From positions 3,256,501 to 3,320,500 of the forward strand of contig NZ_CP109599.1 in NCBI RefSeq assembly GCF_036231945.1: a stretch of 64,000 bases of DNA, read 5' to 3'. Position 1 is the first letter of the stretch; each line of letters opens with the position of its first letter. The translations under genes and the position numbers were made by a program. This document shows, piece after piece, positions 9,450 to 17,998 of the stretch. The stretch comes from Streptomyces sp. NBC_01429. Its GTDB lineage: Bacteria > Actinomycetota > Actinomycetes > Streptomycetales > Streptomycetaceae. Below the pieces are notes generated by a model that worked only from the letters and a program-made list of their open reading frames with translations, ran no database searches and was not told the origin of the DNA.

Positions 9450-10349
9450 TCACCCCGTACGCGCGAGTTCCGTGCCGATCAGCCCGGCGATCGCCGTCAT
9501 CCCCGCCTCGTTGGGGTGGTACCCCACCCTCCCGGCGGCCACCGTGTATCCCTCGATCCAGGGGTCGCCCGCGCACGCGTCGTGGCCCCGGCTCTCGGCG
9601 GCGATGTCGATCAGCGTCGCGCCGGCGGTGTTCGCGGCGGTGGCGGTCGCCGCCGCGAGCCGGTCGGCGACCCCGCGCTCGAACGCCAGCTGGTCGTCGG
9701 TGAGCGGGACTCCGGGGCAGGGCCAGGCACCGGGGCCGCCCCCGGCCGCGGGCAGGATGGTCTGGTAGTTGACCAGGAGGACGCGCGCCTGCGGGGCCCT
9801 GGCGTGGACGGCGTCCACGACGTCCTTGATGAGGCCGGAGACGCGGTCGAGGTTCTGGTTGACGGCATTCCGGTCGACGGTTCCGCAGCTGGTGGACGTG
9901 CCGCTCGTCTGGCAGGAGTACGTACCGAGACTGCCCAGGTAGTTGACGTCGTTGCCGCCGATGGTGACGGTGACGAGCCGGGCGTCCGCCGTCACCGCCT
10001 CGATCTGCGGGGGTTGGCCCGCCTGGCTCCGGGTGAGGACGTCGGCGGTGGTGGCGCCGCCGCAGGTGGCGTCGGCCAGGTCCAGGCCCCACGTGCGGGC
10101 GACCTGGCTCGCGTAGTTGTTCCCGGACCGCGTGCACACGGCGTCGCCGATGCCCGTCTTGGCGGGCGGAATCCCGGGCCCGGCGGCGAAGGAGCTGCCC
10201 AGCGCCACATAGCGCGGACCGGCGGAGGCGGCCCCCGCGGCCGTGGGACGGAGGAACGCCGCCGCCAGCAGCGCGAGCAGGAGCAGCGGCAGCAGGAGTA
10301 CGAGGGGGACGGAGGGTGCGGTTCTGAACGGTGACTTTGCCCTGGACAC
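9450..10349 (-). CDS. Secreted SGNH/GDSL-type hydrolase
   Basis: A 299-aa exported esterase/lipase-like protein. A signal peptide with a long Leu/Ala core (about residues 12-43) precedes the SGNH fold: block I ALGSSFAAGPG with nucleophile Ser53, block III TIGGNDV, and block V YHPNEAG with the catalytic His. Paired Cys residues (near VCTRSGN, TCGGA, SCQTS/SCGT, PCPG/ACAGD) suggest disulfides, as in Streptomyces extracellular esterases. GTG 10349 is chosen because GAGAGG precedes it and the signal peptide then begins at MSRAKSPFR; in-frame ATG 10385 would add 12 residues. Natural substrate unknown; lipids or acetylated glycans are likely. Confidence 0.87.
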   Translation of the reverse strand: MSRAKSPFRTAPSVPLVLLLPLLLLALLAAAFLRPTAAGAASAGPRYVALGSSFAAGPGIPPAKTGIGDAVCTRSGNNYASQVARTWGLDLADATCGGATTADVLTRSQAGQPPQIEAVTADARLVTVTIGGNDVNYLGSLGTYSCQTSGTSTSCGTVDRNAVNQNLDRVSGLIKDVVDAVHARAPQARVLLVNYQTILPAAGGGPGAWPCPGVPLTDDQLAFERGVADRLAAATATAANTAGATLIDIAAESRGHDACAGDPWIEGYTVAAGRVGYHPNEAGMTAIAGLIGTELARTG

Positions 10350-10474
10350 AGCTTCTCGCCTCTCGACGGAGTCCGGAAGAACCATGAGCTGAGCGGGCCA
10401 AGTTGTTCGGCCGGGCACACCTTCGCCCGGCCGGCCAAACCTGTCAAGAACACGTCACGATTGCCGCTCCGGCC

Positions 10475-11302
10475 TCAGACGTACGGCGTGTACGCGTCCA
10501 GCGCGCGCAGCACCTCGCCCTCGCCCGCCGACGGCAGCTGGAGGACGACCTCCTCGATGCCCAGCTCCGCGTAGTGCGCCAGCTTCCCCTCGCTCGGGAC
10601 CACCGCGTACGGCACGACCTGGAGGTCGCCCGGGTCCCGGCCCGCCGCCGCCCAGACCGCGCGCAGCGCCGGGAGCGCCTCCGTGAGACCCCGGCCGCCG
10701 ATCGGCAGCCAGCCGTCAGCGCCCTCGGCGATCCCCGCGAAGAGCTTCGGTCCGGCCGCGCCGCCGATGAGGACGCGGGGCTTGCCCCGTACCGGCTTCG
10801 GGTACGCGTGGCTGGCCCGTACCGCGCCGAACTCGCCCTTGTACGCGGTCGGTTCGGCCGCCCACAGGGCCCGCATCAGCGCCAGCCGCTCCTGGGTGAG
10901 CGCGCGCCGCGACGTCCACTCCACTCCGTGGTCGGCGGCCTCTTCCTTGTTCCAGCCGAAGCCGACGCCGAGCGTGAAGCGCTCGCCGGAGAGATGGTCG
11001 AGGGTGGCGACCTGCTTGGCCAGATCGATCGGGTCGTGCTGCGCGACGAGCGTGATGCCGGTGCCGAGCCCCAGCCGCTCGGTCACGGCGGCGGCCTGGC
11101 CGAGGGCGACGAAGGGGTCGAGCGTCCGGCCGTACTCACGCGGCAGCTCGCCGCCGGCCGGGTACGGGCTGGTCCGCTCGACGGGGATGTGGGTGTGCTC
11201 GGGGAGGTAGAGCCCCGCGAAGCCGCGCTCCTCCAGCTCACGGGCCAGCCGTACGGGCGTGATCGTCTCGTCGGTGAGGAAGATGGTGGTCGCGATCCGC
11301 AT
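10475..11302 (-). CDS. LLM-class F420-dependent oxidoreductase
   Basis: A 275-aa luciferase-like monooxygenase-fold protein. It has the family features GLYLPEHTH near the N terminus, TGITLVAQHDPIDLAKQVATLD, and the LGVGFGWNKEEAADHG block typical of actinobacterial F420-dependent members. The C-terminal PRVLIGGAAGPKLF completes the TIM barrel. Members use F420H2 or FMNH2 to reduce or oxidise organic substrates; the presence of fbiC nearby makes F420 the more likely cofactor, which is inference. ATG 11302 has GGAGG 9 nt upstream. No substrate can be assigned. Confidence 0.87.
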   Translation of the reverse strand: MRIATTIFLTDETITPVRLARELEERGFAGLYLPEHTHIPVERTSPYPAGGELPREYGRTLDPFVALGQAAAVTERLGLGTGITLVAQHDPIDLAKQVATLDHLSGERFTLGVGFGWNKEEAADHGVEWTSRRALTQERLALMRALWAAEPTAYKGEFGAVRASHAYPKPVRGKPRVLIGGAAGPKLFAGIAEGADGWLPIGGRGLTEALPALRAVWAAAGRDPGDLQVVPYAVVPSEGKLAHYAELGIEEVVLQLPSAGEGEVLRALDAYTPYV

Positions 11303-11534
11303 GGGTGGAGCCTCCGTCGTGGGCGTCGGTGGGGCGGCTGTCACCGTACAGCTCCTGGTTACTCGCAGGTAGGGGTGCGCGGGGTGCCCCGGCCGTGTTT
11401 CGGTCATGCGGCAACCCCCTTGCCGTGCGCCACGGTTCACCGGGCACGAGCAGAGTGCACGGCAGACATATGCGTCCGGGCGGCGCGTGCGAACGCCCGG
11501 ACGCACCCACGCCCACCCCCCGGGAGCCGCCGTC

Positions 11535-13130
11535 ATGGACAAGGACCGCACCGACCTCGTTCCCCCGGGGCCCGGCAGACGAGCGCTCCTGGTGACGGGA
11601 GCCGCCGCCGTGCTTACGTTGAGTCCTGTGAGCTTCGCGAACGCCGCATCGGCATCGGCAGACGGCACCGAAGGCACCGGAGGTACCGGAAGCGACACGG
11701 CCGCCGGCACCGGCACCGGCACCGGCGGCCGGACCAGCACCAGGACCGTGCGCGGCACACTGCCGCCCGGCGCGCCCGACTTCGTCCATCTGCCCGTCGA
11801 GGTGCCCTCCGGCGTCAACGAGATCCACGTCGCCTACACCTACGAACGCCCGGCCGTCCCGGCAGGCACCCAGGGCAACGCCCTCGACATCGGGATCTTC
11901 GACGAGCGCGGCACACGGCTGGGCGGCCCGGGGTTCCGGGGCTGGTCGGGCGGCGCGCGCACCGAGTTCTTCCTGCGCGAGGACGCGGCCACCCCCGGCT
12001 ACCTCCCGGGCCCGGTGCGCGCGGGCACCTGGCACATCGCGCTCGGCCCGTACACCGTCGCCCCCGAGGGGCTGGCGTACGAGGTGACGATCACGCTCCG
12101 GTTCGGTCCGCCGGCCCCGGGCGGAACGCCCGCGCCCGCGTACCCGCCCCGGCGCGCGAAGGGGCGCGGGCGGGCCTGGTACCGGGGTGACTGCCACATC
12201 CACTCCGTGCACTCCGACGGGAGGCGCACCCCCGCCGAGATCGCCGCGCTGGCCCGCGCCGCCGGGCTCGACTTCATCAACACCAGCGAGCACAACACCA
12301 GCTCCGCGCACCGCGCCTGGGAGGGCCTGTGGGGCGACGACCTGCTGATCCTGACGGGCGAGGAGGTCACCACCCGCAACGGCCACGTCGTGGCCCTCGG
12401 CATGGACGCCGGTACGTTCATCGACTGGCGCTACCGCGCCCGCGACAACCGCTTCGGCCACTTCGCCCGGGAGATCCGCCGGGCCGGCGGCCTGGTGGTC
12501 CCGGCGCATCCGCACGGCACCTGCCTGGGCTGCAACTGGAAGTTCGGCTTCGCCGACGCCGACGCGGTGGAGGTCTGGAACGGCCCGTACACGCCCGACG
12601 ACGAGGTCTCCCTCGCCGAGTGGGACAACCTGCTGGTCGCCGCTGCCCGTTCGGGCGGACGCTGGACCCCGGCGATGGGCAGCAGCGACGCCCACCGCGA
12701 CCCCGACGCGATCGGCACCCCGCAGACGGTGGTGCTGGCGGACGACCTCAGCCGCGAGGCCGTCCTCGCCGGTCTGCGCGCGGGCCGCAGCTACGTCGCC
12801 GAGTCGGCGAAGGTCTCCCTCTCCTTCGGCGCGACCGGCGGCAGGGGCGGCCACGCGGGCATCGGCGAGCGTCTGCGCGTGGCCCCCGACGCCCCGGTCA
12901 CCGTACGGCTGGAGGTCACCGGAGCCCCCGGCCGCACCGCCCACTTCGTCACCGACCAGGGCACCCTGCACACGGTCACCCTCCCCGACACGGGGACCGG
13001 GACGGCCGAGTGGCACACCACCGCCTCCTACGCCACCTACGTACGGGCCGAGGTGCGCCACGCCCCGGCCGCGCCGCCCCTCCCGGGAGCCCTGGCGGCC
13101 TTCACCAACCCGGTGTTCCTCGGCGAGTGA
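11535..13130 (+). CDS. Exported CehA/McbA family metallohydrolase (PHP domain)
   Basis: A 531-aa protein with a twin-arginine-like leader (RR at 15-16, then ALLVTGAAAVLTLSPVSFANAA), a Gly/Thr-rich linker, an N-terminal beta domain (about 70-200) and a PHP phosphoesterase domain starting at CHIHSVHSDG (His221, His223, His226, Asp228). Further metal ligands are visible in INTSEHNT, GEEVTT, VPAHPHG and GSSDAHRD. CehA/McbA relatives hydrolyse carbamate or phosphate esters; the native substrate here is unknown. ATG 11535 is preceded by GGGAG. It is divergent from the LLM oxidoreductase gene, with which it shares a 232-bp promoter region. Confidence 0.85.
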   Translation: MDKDRTDLVPPGPGRRALLVTGAAAVLTLSPVSFANAASASADGTEGTGGTGSDTAAGTGTGTGGRTSTRTVRGTLPPGAPDFVHLPVEVPSGVNEIHVAYTYERPAVPAGTQGNALDIGIFDERGTRLGGPGFRGWSGGARTEFFLREDAATPGYLPGPVRAGTWHIALGPYTVAPEGLAYEVTITLRFGPPAPGGTPAPAYPPRRAKGRGRAWYRGDCHIHSVHSDGRRTPAEIAALARAAGLDFINTSEHNTSSAHRAWEGLWGDDLLILTGEEVTTRNGHVVALGMDAGTFIDWRYRARDNRFGHFAREIRRAGGLVVPAHPHGTCLGCNWKFGFADADAVEVWNGPYTPDDEVSLAEWDNLLVAAARSGGRWTPAMGSSDAHRDPDAIGTPQTVVLADDLSREAVLAGLRAGRSYVAESAKVSLSFGATGGRGGHAGIGERLRVAPDAPVTVRLEVTGAPGRTAHFVTDQGTLHTVTLPDTGTGTAEWHTTASYATYVRAEVRHAPAAPPLPGALAAFTNPVFLGE

Positions 13131-13507
13131 CGGGGCGGGGGCGGGTCCGCCCCGCGCGTCCCGCCCACGCGACCCCCGCGCGTCCCGCCCACGCACCCCC
13201 GGCGGACCGGCGCACGCGACCCGGGGCGTACCCGCGCACACGCCCGGGGCGCCTCCCGTACACCCACGTATCCCTCATGCGCCCCGCGAACCCCACGAAC
13301 CCCACAGAATCCACGGACACCCCACGAACTCACCATGCTCCACGCGCAATCCACCCCCGACCCCGCCCCCATCTGATGCCCCTTCAGCCACAAGGCGTCT
13401 CGATCCTGTCGTGGCCTTGTGCAGACCGCGACTCACTGCTGACTCATGGGCGCCGACAAGGCAGACTGTCGAAGGCGATACCGGCATGAGCGGGGGCAGG
13501 GGGAGCT
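13131..13507. other. Intergenic region before afsR
   Basis: This 377-bp stretch has no convincing gene. It holds an imperfect direct repeat of about 21 bp (CCCCGCGCGTCCCGCCCACGC near 13150 and 13174) and a run of short C/A-rich repeats around CGAACCCCACGAACCCCAC (13290-13340). The 3' end should contain the afsR promoter; I could not identify clear -35/-10 elements. Confidence 0.4.
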
Positions 13508-16462
13508 ATGGAACGGGACGGCGGGCCTCGGGTGCCGGAGCAGCGGGCTCCGGCCGCGGCGGCCGAGCGTGACGAACTGCGCTTCAGCGTGCTCGGACCC
13601 GTACGCGCCTGGCGTGGCGCCGAGACGCTGTCGTCCGGATCGCCGCAGCAACGCGCGCTGCTGGCCGCCCTGCTGCTGCGCGACGGGCGCACGGCGACCG
13701 CCGGCGAGCTGATCGACGCGCTGTGGGGCGACGCGCCGCCGTCGCAGGCGCTGGCCGCCGTACGGACGTACGCGTCCCGGCTGCGCAAGGTGCTCAACCC
13801 CGGTGTGCTGGTGAGCGAGTCGGGCGGGTACGCCCTGCGGACGACGCCCGAGGCCCTCGACCTCAACGTGGCCGAGGAACTGGCCGGGGACGCGGACCGG
13901 GCGCGGGCGGCCGGGGACCGCTGCCAGGCCAGGACGCTGATCAACAAATCGCTGGACCTGTGGGACGGCGAGGCGCTGGCCTCCGTACCCGGCCCGTACG
14001 CCGAGACGCAGCGCGCCCGGCTGGAGGAGTGGCGGCTCCAGCTCACGGAGGCGCGGCTCGACATGGACCTGGAGGCCGGCTGCCACGCGGAGGCCGTCTC
14101 CGAGCTGACCTCGCTGACCGCCGCGCACCCGCTGCGCGAGCGGCTGCGGGAGCTGCTGATGCTCGCCCTCTACCGCAGCGGCCGGCAGGCCGAGGCCCTC
14201 GCCGTCTACGCCGACACCCGCCGGCTGCTCGCCGACGAGCTGGGGGTCGACCCGCGGCCCGAGCTGTCGCTGCTCCAGGAGCGCATCCTGCGGGCCGACG
14301 CCGGGCTGGCCCGCCCCAGGGAGGAGCCCGCCCCCGCGCACGCCGTGCTGCGGCCCGCCCAACTCCCGGCGACCGTGCCGGACTTCACCGGGCGCGTCTC
14401 CTTCGTCCAGGAGCTGGGCGACCGGCTGGCCACCGCCGAGGGATCGGTGATGGCGGTCTCCGCGCTCGCCGGGATCGGCGGCGTCGGCAAGACGACCCTC
14501 GCCGTCCATGTCGCGCACGCGGCCCGGGAGTACTTCCCCGACGGGCAGTTGTACGTGGACCTCCAGGGCGCCGGCACCCGCCCCGCCGAGCCGGAGGCCG
14601 TACTGGGCTCGTTCCTGCGGGCGCTCGGCCTGCCCGGCACCGCGATCCCCGACTCGGTCGAGGACCGCTCGGCGCTCTACCGCTCCACGCTGGCCGGCCG
14701 CCGCGTCCTCGTCCTGCTGGACAACGCGCGCGACGCCGCCCAGCTGCGCCCGCTGCTGCCGGGCACGGCGGGCTGCGCGGCGCTGGTGACCAGCCGGGGC
14801 CGGATGGTCGACCTGGCCGGGGCGCATCTGGTCGACCTGGACGTGATGTCCCCGGAGGAGGCCCTCCAGCTGTTCACCCGCATCGTCGGCCTGGAGCGCG
14901 TCAGTTCCGAGCGCGAGGCGGCGCTCGACGTCGTCGCCGCGTGCGGCTTCCTGCCGCTGGCGATCCGGATCGCCGCGTCCCGGCTCGCCTCCCGCCGTAC
15001 CTGGACCGTCTCCGTACTCGCCGCGAAGCTCGCGGACGAGCGGCGCAGGCTGGACGAGCTCCAGGCGGGCGACCTCGCGGTCAAGGCGACCTTCGAGCTG
15101 GGATACGGCGCCCTCGAACCGTCCCAGGCCCGCGCCTTCCGGCTGCTCGGTCTCGCCGACGGCCCGGACATCTCCCTCGCCGCCGCTGCGGCGCTCCTCG
15201 ATCTGCCGGGCCGGGACGCCGAGGACCTGCTGGAGTCGCTCGTCGACACCTCGCTGCTGGAATCCGCCGCGCCGGGCCGCTACCGCTACCACGACCTCGT
15301 ACGGCTCTACGCGCGTGCCTGCGCGGAACGCGACGAACAGCCCGCGTCCGAGCGGGCCGCCGCGCTCTCCCGGCTGCTGGACTTCTATCTGGCGACGGCG
15401 GCGAACGCGTACGCGCTGGGACGGCCGGGCGACCGGCTGGTGGAGCACCTGGAGCCCACGTCGTCCGTCGGTCTCTCGTTCCCCGACCCCGGCAAGGCGC
15501 AGGACTGGCTGTACGAGGAGGCCCTCACCCTGCTCGCCTGCATCCGCCAGTCCGCCGTCCGCGCGGACCGGCTGCGCCGGGCGGTGGACCTGCTGTGGGC
15601 GGCGCTGGACCTGGGCGAGTCGGGGGCCAACTCCAAGGAGTACGAGTCGACGGCGGCCGGTGTGCTGAGCGCGGCGCGCTCTCTCGGCGACGCGCGGGCC
15701 GAGGGCCGTGTGCTGGTGGTCCTGGGCAACACCCATCATCTGATGGGCCGGTTCGACCAGGCCAACCAGGAGGCCCACCGGGCCACGGAGCTGGCGCGGG
15801 GCACCGATGACACGCTCGCGGTCTGCTGGGCGGACAACCACCTGGGCATCATGGCGATCTACCAGAACCGCTATGCGGACGCGGAGACGCATCTCACGCG
15901 CGCGATCGAGGGGTTCCGCACCGGGGACAACCTGCCCGGCACGGCGTCCGCGCTGTGCAATCTGTCGCGTACCAGGCTCGCCATGGGCCGTACGACCGGC
16001 GCGATCTCGCTCGCCGAAGAGGGCATGCGTCTCTACGACAGCGTCGGGAGCACCTTCCGCGGCGCGAACGCCCGCTACGCGCTGGGAATGGCCCTCGCCC
16101 AGGGTGGCCACCGCTCCGACGCGGTCAAGCGGCTGGCCGAGGCCCTGGAAGTCTTCCGTGACAGCAGGCAGCGGCTGTGGGAGGGGATGACGCTGTTCCG
16201 CCTCGCCGAGGTCGATCTCACGGGCAGGCGCTCGGCCCAGGCCGCGTCCCACGCGGAGATGGCCCTGACGGTCCTGCGCGGCATCGGCGGGGAGTGGCGG
16301 CGGGGGAACGTGCTCACCGTGCTCGGACGGGCCTTGGACGGCATAGGCCAGACCGGGCGGGCACAGGTCTGCTGGCAGGAAGCACTGGCGGTCTTCGAGG
16401 GGTTGAAAGCACCGGAGGCGGAGGAGGTGCGTGCCCTCCTCGTCTCGGCCGCCGCCGCGTAG
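13508..16462 (+). CDS. afsR: AfsR global regulator (SARP-NB-ARC-TPR)
   Basis: A 984-aa transcription factor. Order: OmpR-type winged helix (about 25-110), bacterial transcriptional activation domain (about 115-265), NB-ARC ATPase with Walker A GIGGVGKTT at 322-330 and RRVLVLLDNA as Walker B, then C-terminal TPRs (about 700-980). Length matches S. coelicolor AfsR (993 aa from memory). AfsR is phosphorylated by AfsK and other Ser/Thr kinases, binds and hydrolyses ATP, and activates afsS to raise antibiotic production. Here afsS follows 225 bp downstream and afsK is at 18763-21222, which supports the symbol. ATG 13508 has GGGGGAG upstream. Confidence 0.93.
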   Translation: MERDGGPRVPEQRAPAAAAERDELRFSVLGPVRAWRGAETLSSGSPQQRALLAALLLRDGRTATAGELIDALWGDAPPSQALAAVRTYASRLRKVLNPGVLVSESGGYALRTTPEALDLNVAEELAGDADRARAAGDRCQARTLINKSLDLWDGEALASVPGPYAETQRARLEEWRLQLTEARLDMDLEAGCHAEAVSELTSLTAAHPLRERLRELLMLALYRSGRQAEALAVYADTRRLLADELGVDPRPELSLLQERILRADAGLARPREEPAPAHAVLRPAQLPATVPDFTGRVSFVQELGDRLATAEGSVMAVSALAGIGGVGKTTLAVHVAHAAREYFPDGQLYVDLQGAGTRPAEPEAVLGSFLRALGLPGTAIPDSVEDRSALYRSTLAGRRVLVLLDNARDAAQLRPLLPGTAGCAALVTSRGRMVDLAGAHLVDLDVMSPEEALQLFTRIVGLERVSSEREAALDVVAACGFLPLAIRIAASRLASRRTWTVSVLAAKLADERRRLDELQAGDLAVKATFELGYGALEPSQARAFRLLGLADGPDISLAAAAALLDLPGRDAEDLLESLVDTSLLESAAPGRYRYHDLVRLYARACAERDEQPASERAAALSRLLDFYLATAANAYALGRPGDRLVEHLEPTSSVGLSFPDPGKAQDWLYEEALTLLACIRQSAVRADRLRRAVDLLWAALDLGESGANSKEYESTAAGVLSAARSLGDARAEGRVLVVLGNTHHLMGRFDQANQEAHRATELARGTDDTLAVCWADNHLGIMAIYQNRYADAETHLTRAIEGFRTGDNLPGTASALCNLSRTRLAMGRTTGAISLAEEGMRLYDSVGSTFRGANARYALGMALAQGGHRSDAVKRLAEALEVFRDSRQRLWEGMTLFRLAEVDLTGRRSAQAASHAEMALTVLRGIGGEWRRGNVLTVLGRALDGIGQTGRAQVCWQEALAVFEGLKAPEAEEVRALLVSAAAA

Positions 16463-16494
16463 TCCCCTTTCGCCGAACCCGGCCTGGGCTGGGC

Positions 16495-16508
16495 GTTCAT
16501 CATTCATT
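16495..16508 (+). promoter_or_regulatory. Candidate AfsR/PhoP operator of afsS
   Basis: Two abutting heptamers, GTTCATC and ATTCATT, lie 190 bp before the afsS start. SARPs and PhoP both bind such direct heptamer-type repeats near the -35 region, and in S. coelicolor both proteins are reported to compete at the afsS promoter. The AT-rich island stands out from its GC-rich surroundings. Assignment by position and pattern only. Confidence 0.5.
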
Positions 16509-16605
16509 TAGCGGCACACGGCAGGGTCTTACCTGTCGAGCCGTTGCTTCGGGGGGCGGACGGATCGATGTGAGGCCGAACCCCTAGGGTGAGCGGCCTT
16601 GAGAC

Positions 16606-16641
16606 GCCCGTCCGGTCATTCGGGGGAACGGCCGGACGGGC
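16606..16641. other. Inverted repeat in the afsS leader
   Basis: GCCCGTCCGG (16606-16615) pairs exactly with CCGGACGGGC (16632-16641) over 16 nt, ending 45 bp before the afsS start. It could be a leader stem-loop in the afsS mRNA or a terminator for afsR read-through. Confidence 0.4.
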
Positions 16642-16686
16642 CTCATGCCCCACTTCACAGAGATCCACCCAAGGGAGTTCGAAACC

Positions 16687-16848
16687 ATGAGCGACAAGAA
16701 GACCGACACGATCACCAAGCCCCAGGACGACTCCCACGTCACCGGCGGCAGCGAGGCCACGACGGCCAAGACGCAGGGCGATTCGCACGTCACGGACGCC
16801 CCGACGGCCACGCCGGAAGACTCGCACGTCACGGGGAACCCTGCCTAG
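16687..16848 (+). CDS. afsS: AfsS, small activator of secondary metabolism
   Basis: A 53-aa hydrophilic protein with three copies of the pentad DSHVT (residues 15-19, 32-36 and 45-49), each preceded by Gln, Gly or Glu and followed by Gly or Asp. S. coelicolor AfsS (63 aa; AfsR2 in S. lividans) is a small repeat protein encoded next to afsR, and it stimulates antibiotic production by an unclear mechanism. Position and repeats support the call. ATG 16687 is fixed by GGGAG at 16673-16677; an in-frame ATG at 16645 lacks a site. There is no signal peptide. A perfect hairpin at 16883-16921 follows the stop. Confidence 0.88.
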   Translation: MSDKKTDTITKPQDDSHVTGGSEATTAKTQGDSHVTDAPTATPEDSHVTGNPA

Positions 16849-16882
16849 AACTGCTGGACCACACCTCTTCGACGGGGGTGGG

Positions 16883-16921
16883 ACGACCGCGGCGGCGCGG
16901 AGGGGGAGCCGCCGCGGTCGT
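16883..16921 (+). terminator. Hairpin between afsS and the exported mini-protein gene
   Basis: ACGACCGCGGCGGC (16883-16896) pairs exactly with 16908-16921 over an 11-nt loop, 35 bp past the afsS stop and 64 bp before the next start. It may terminate afsS or attenuate read-through into 16986-17165. Confidence 0.65.
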
Positions 16922-16985
16922 GGCATGTCCGGACCCCCTCGGAGATCAGGCCGGCTCTGCCCAGGAGCCGACCGGAAAGGCATGG

Positions 16986-17165
16986 ATGACTCTCACCAGG
17001 CGAATACTGATCACCGCGGCCGTGGTGGCCGCGGCGGCCGGGGGCGCGGCATCGCCGGCGCTCGCCGACGGCCACGTCACCTCGGTCGACAGCCGCCTCA
17101 CCACCTCGGGCGACGGCCACGTCACCGACGTCATCGCCACCCCGCAGGACGGCCACGTCACCTGA
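16986..17165 (+). CDS. Exported AfsS-repeat mini-protein (uncharacterised)
   Basis: A 59-aa preprotein. Residues 1-27 form a textbook signal peptide (TRR, hydrophobic Ala/Val core, cleavage site SPALA). The predicted mature 32 residues begin directly with DGHVT, repeated at 43-47 and again as the last five residues, with a degenerate DSRLT at 35-39. This is the AfsS pentad with Ser replaced by Gly, outside the cell instead of inside. ATG 16986 has GGAAAGG five nt upstream; ATG 16982 is out of frame. A perfect hairpin follows. I know of no described function; a secreted signal or cell-surface partner of the AfsR/AfsS system is possible but inferred. Confidence 0.8.
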   Translation: MTLTRRILITAAVVAAAAGGAASPALADGHVTSVDSRLTTSGDGHVTDVIATPQDGHVT

Positions 17166-17190
17166 GAACCGCGGGTGACGTCGCACCACG

Positions 17191-17223
17191 GCGGGGCCGG
17201 GGCTCGCAAGGCCCCGGCCCCGC
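17191..17223. terminator. Perfect 13-bp hairpin between convergent genes
   Basis: GCGGGGCCGGGGC (17191-17203) pairs with 17211-17223 over a 7-nt loop. It lies 25 bp after the mini-protein stop and 27 bp before the stop of the opposing gene, so it can act as a bidirectional terminator. Confidence 0.7.
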
Positions 17224-17249
17224 TCCTGTGCGTCCCGCCGCGCGCGGCT

Positions 17250-17825
17250 TCAGGCGACCGTGGCGTCGACCTCGCACTTCCGGACGCGGGTCACTTCCCG
17301 GGGGGTGTCCATGGGCACCCGGACCGTACGGGTCTCGCCGCTGTCCAGGGTGACCTCGGCGTCGCCGAAGTCGACGTACGAACCGGCGGCGTCCGTGAAC
17401 GTCACGTCGATGTCGTAGGTCTCGGTCGACGCCCGGCCGGCCTCCACCCGTACCGTCGCGTAGGTGACGGCCTTGCGCTTGCCGCGCGCCTTGCGCACGC
17501 AGGTGACGATCCGTGCCTCGACGCCGTCCGCCGTGGACGTGGAGCCGCTGGACGACGTGTCGTCGTGGTCGTCGTCCGAGTCGTGGCGCGTGCCGGAGCC
17601 CGAGTGGTACCCGGAGCCCGATCCCGAGGAGCCCGAGGAGGAGGACGAGGACGAACCGTTGCCCCTCTCCGGACTGGAACAGCCGCTGCCGCCACCGCTG
17701 CCGCTGCCGCCGTGGCTCGATCCCCTGGACCTGGACTTGCTCGACGACGAGAAGCCCGTCAGCGCCAGTACCACCGTGACCAGCACGGCCGTGATTTTGA
17801 GCCGTCGATATGTCTGCCGTGTCAA
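17250..17825 (-). CDS. Hypothetical exported Ser-rich protein
   Basis: About 191 aa from a TTG start at 17825, chosen because GGGGGAG lies 9 nt upstream. Residues 1-25 form a hydrophobic leader ending ALTGFSSSS; it looks like a lipobox in which the Cys is replaced by Phe, so a cleaved or anchored non-lipoprotein is more likely. A long Ser/Gly stretch and an acidic HDSDDDHDD tract lead into a compact C-terminal domain (about 105-191) with two Cys (VTCVRKA, RKCEVD) that could pair. The C-terminal part resembles small extracellular beta-domains, but I recognise no family. Confidence 0.65.
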   Translation of the reverse strand: MTRQTYRRLKITAVLVTVVLALTGFSSSSKSRSRGSSHGGSGSGGGSGCSSPERGNGSSSSSSSGSSGSGSGYHSGSGTRHDSDDDHDDTSSSGSTSTADGVEARIVTCVRKARGKRKAVTYATVRVEAGRASTETYDIDVTFTDAAGSYVDFGDAEVTLDSGETRTVRVPMDTPREVTRVRKCEVDATVA

Positions 17826-17998
17826 AACGATCCACTCCCCCGTGCGCGCCCATGGGCCTGTCACCCATGAACCTGTCAATCGCGCGCGACAACCTACCAG
17901 CGCGCTCCCGCGCCCCCGCCGCCGCATGGCGTACGCCGGTGACCCGGCGTAGCGTCGGCACCCGGAGCAGGATTCCGTACCGCCCAGGGAGGCCGGCG

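Noticed and set aside
5367..10334. Open frame of about 1650 codons on the plus strand across DUF418, fbiC and the GDSL gene
   Set aside because: It is the mirror of three well-supported minus-strand genes; composition is Arg/Gly/Pro/Gln-rich nonsense, typical of GC-rich shadow frames.
16986..17165. Lanthipeptide or other RiPP precursor
   Set aside because: No modification enzyme is adjacent, the mature part has no Cys, and the N terminus is a Sec signal peptide rather than a RiPP leader.
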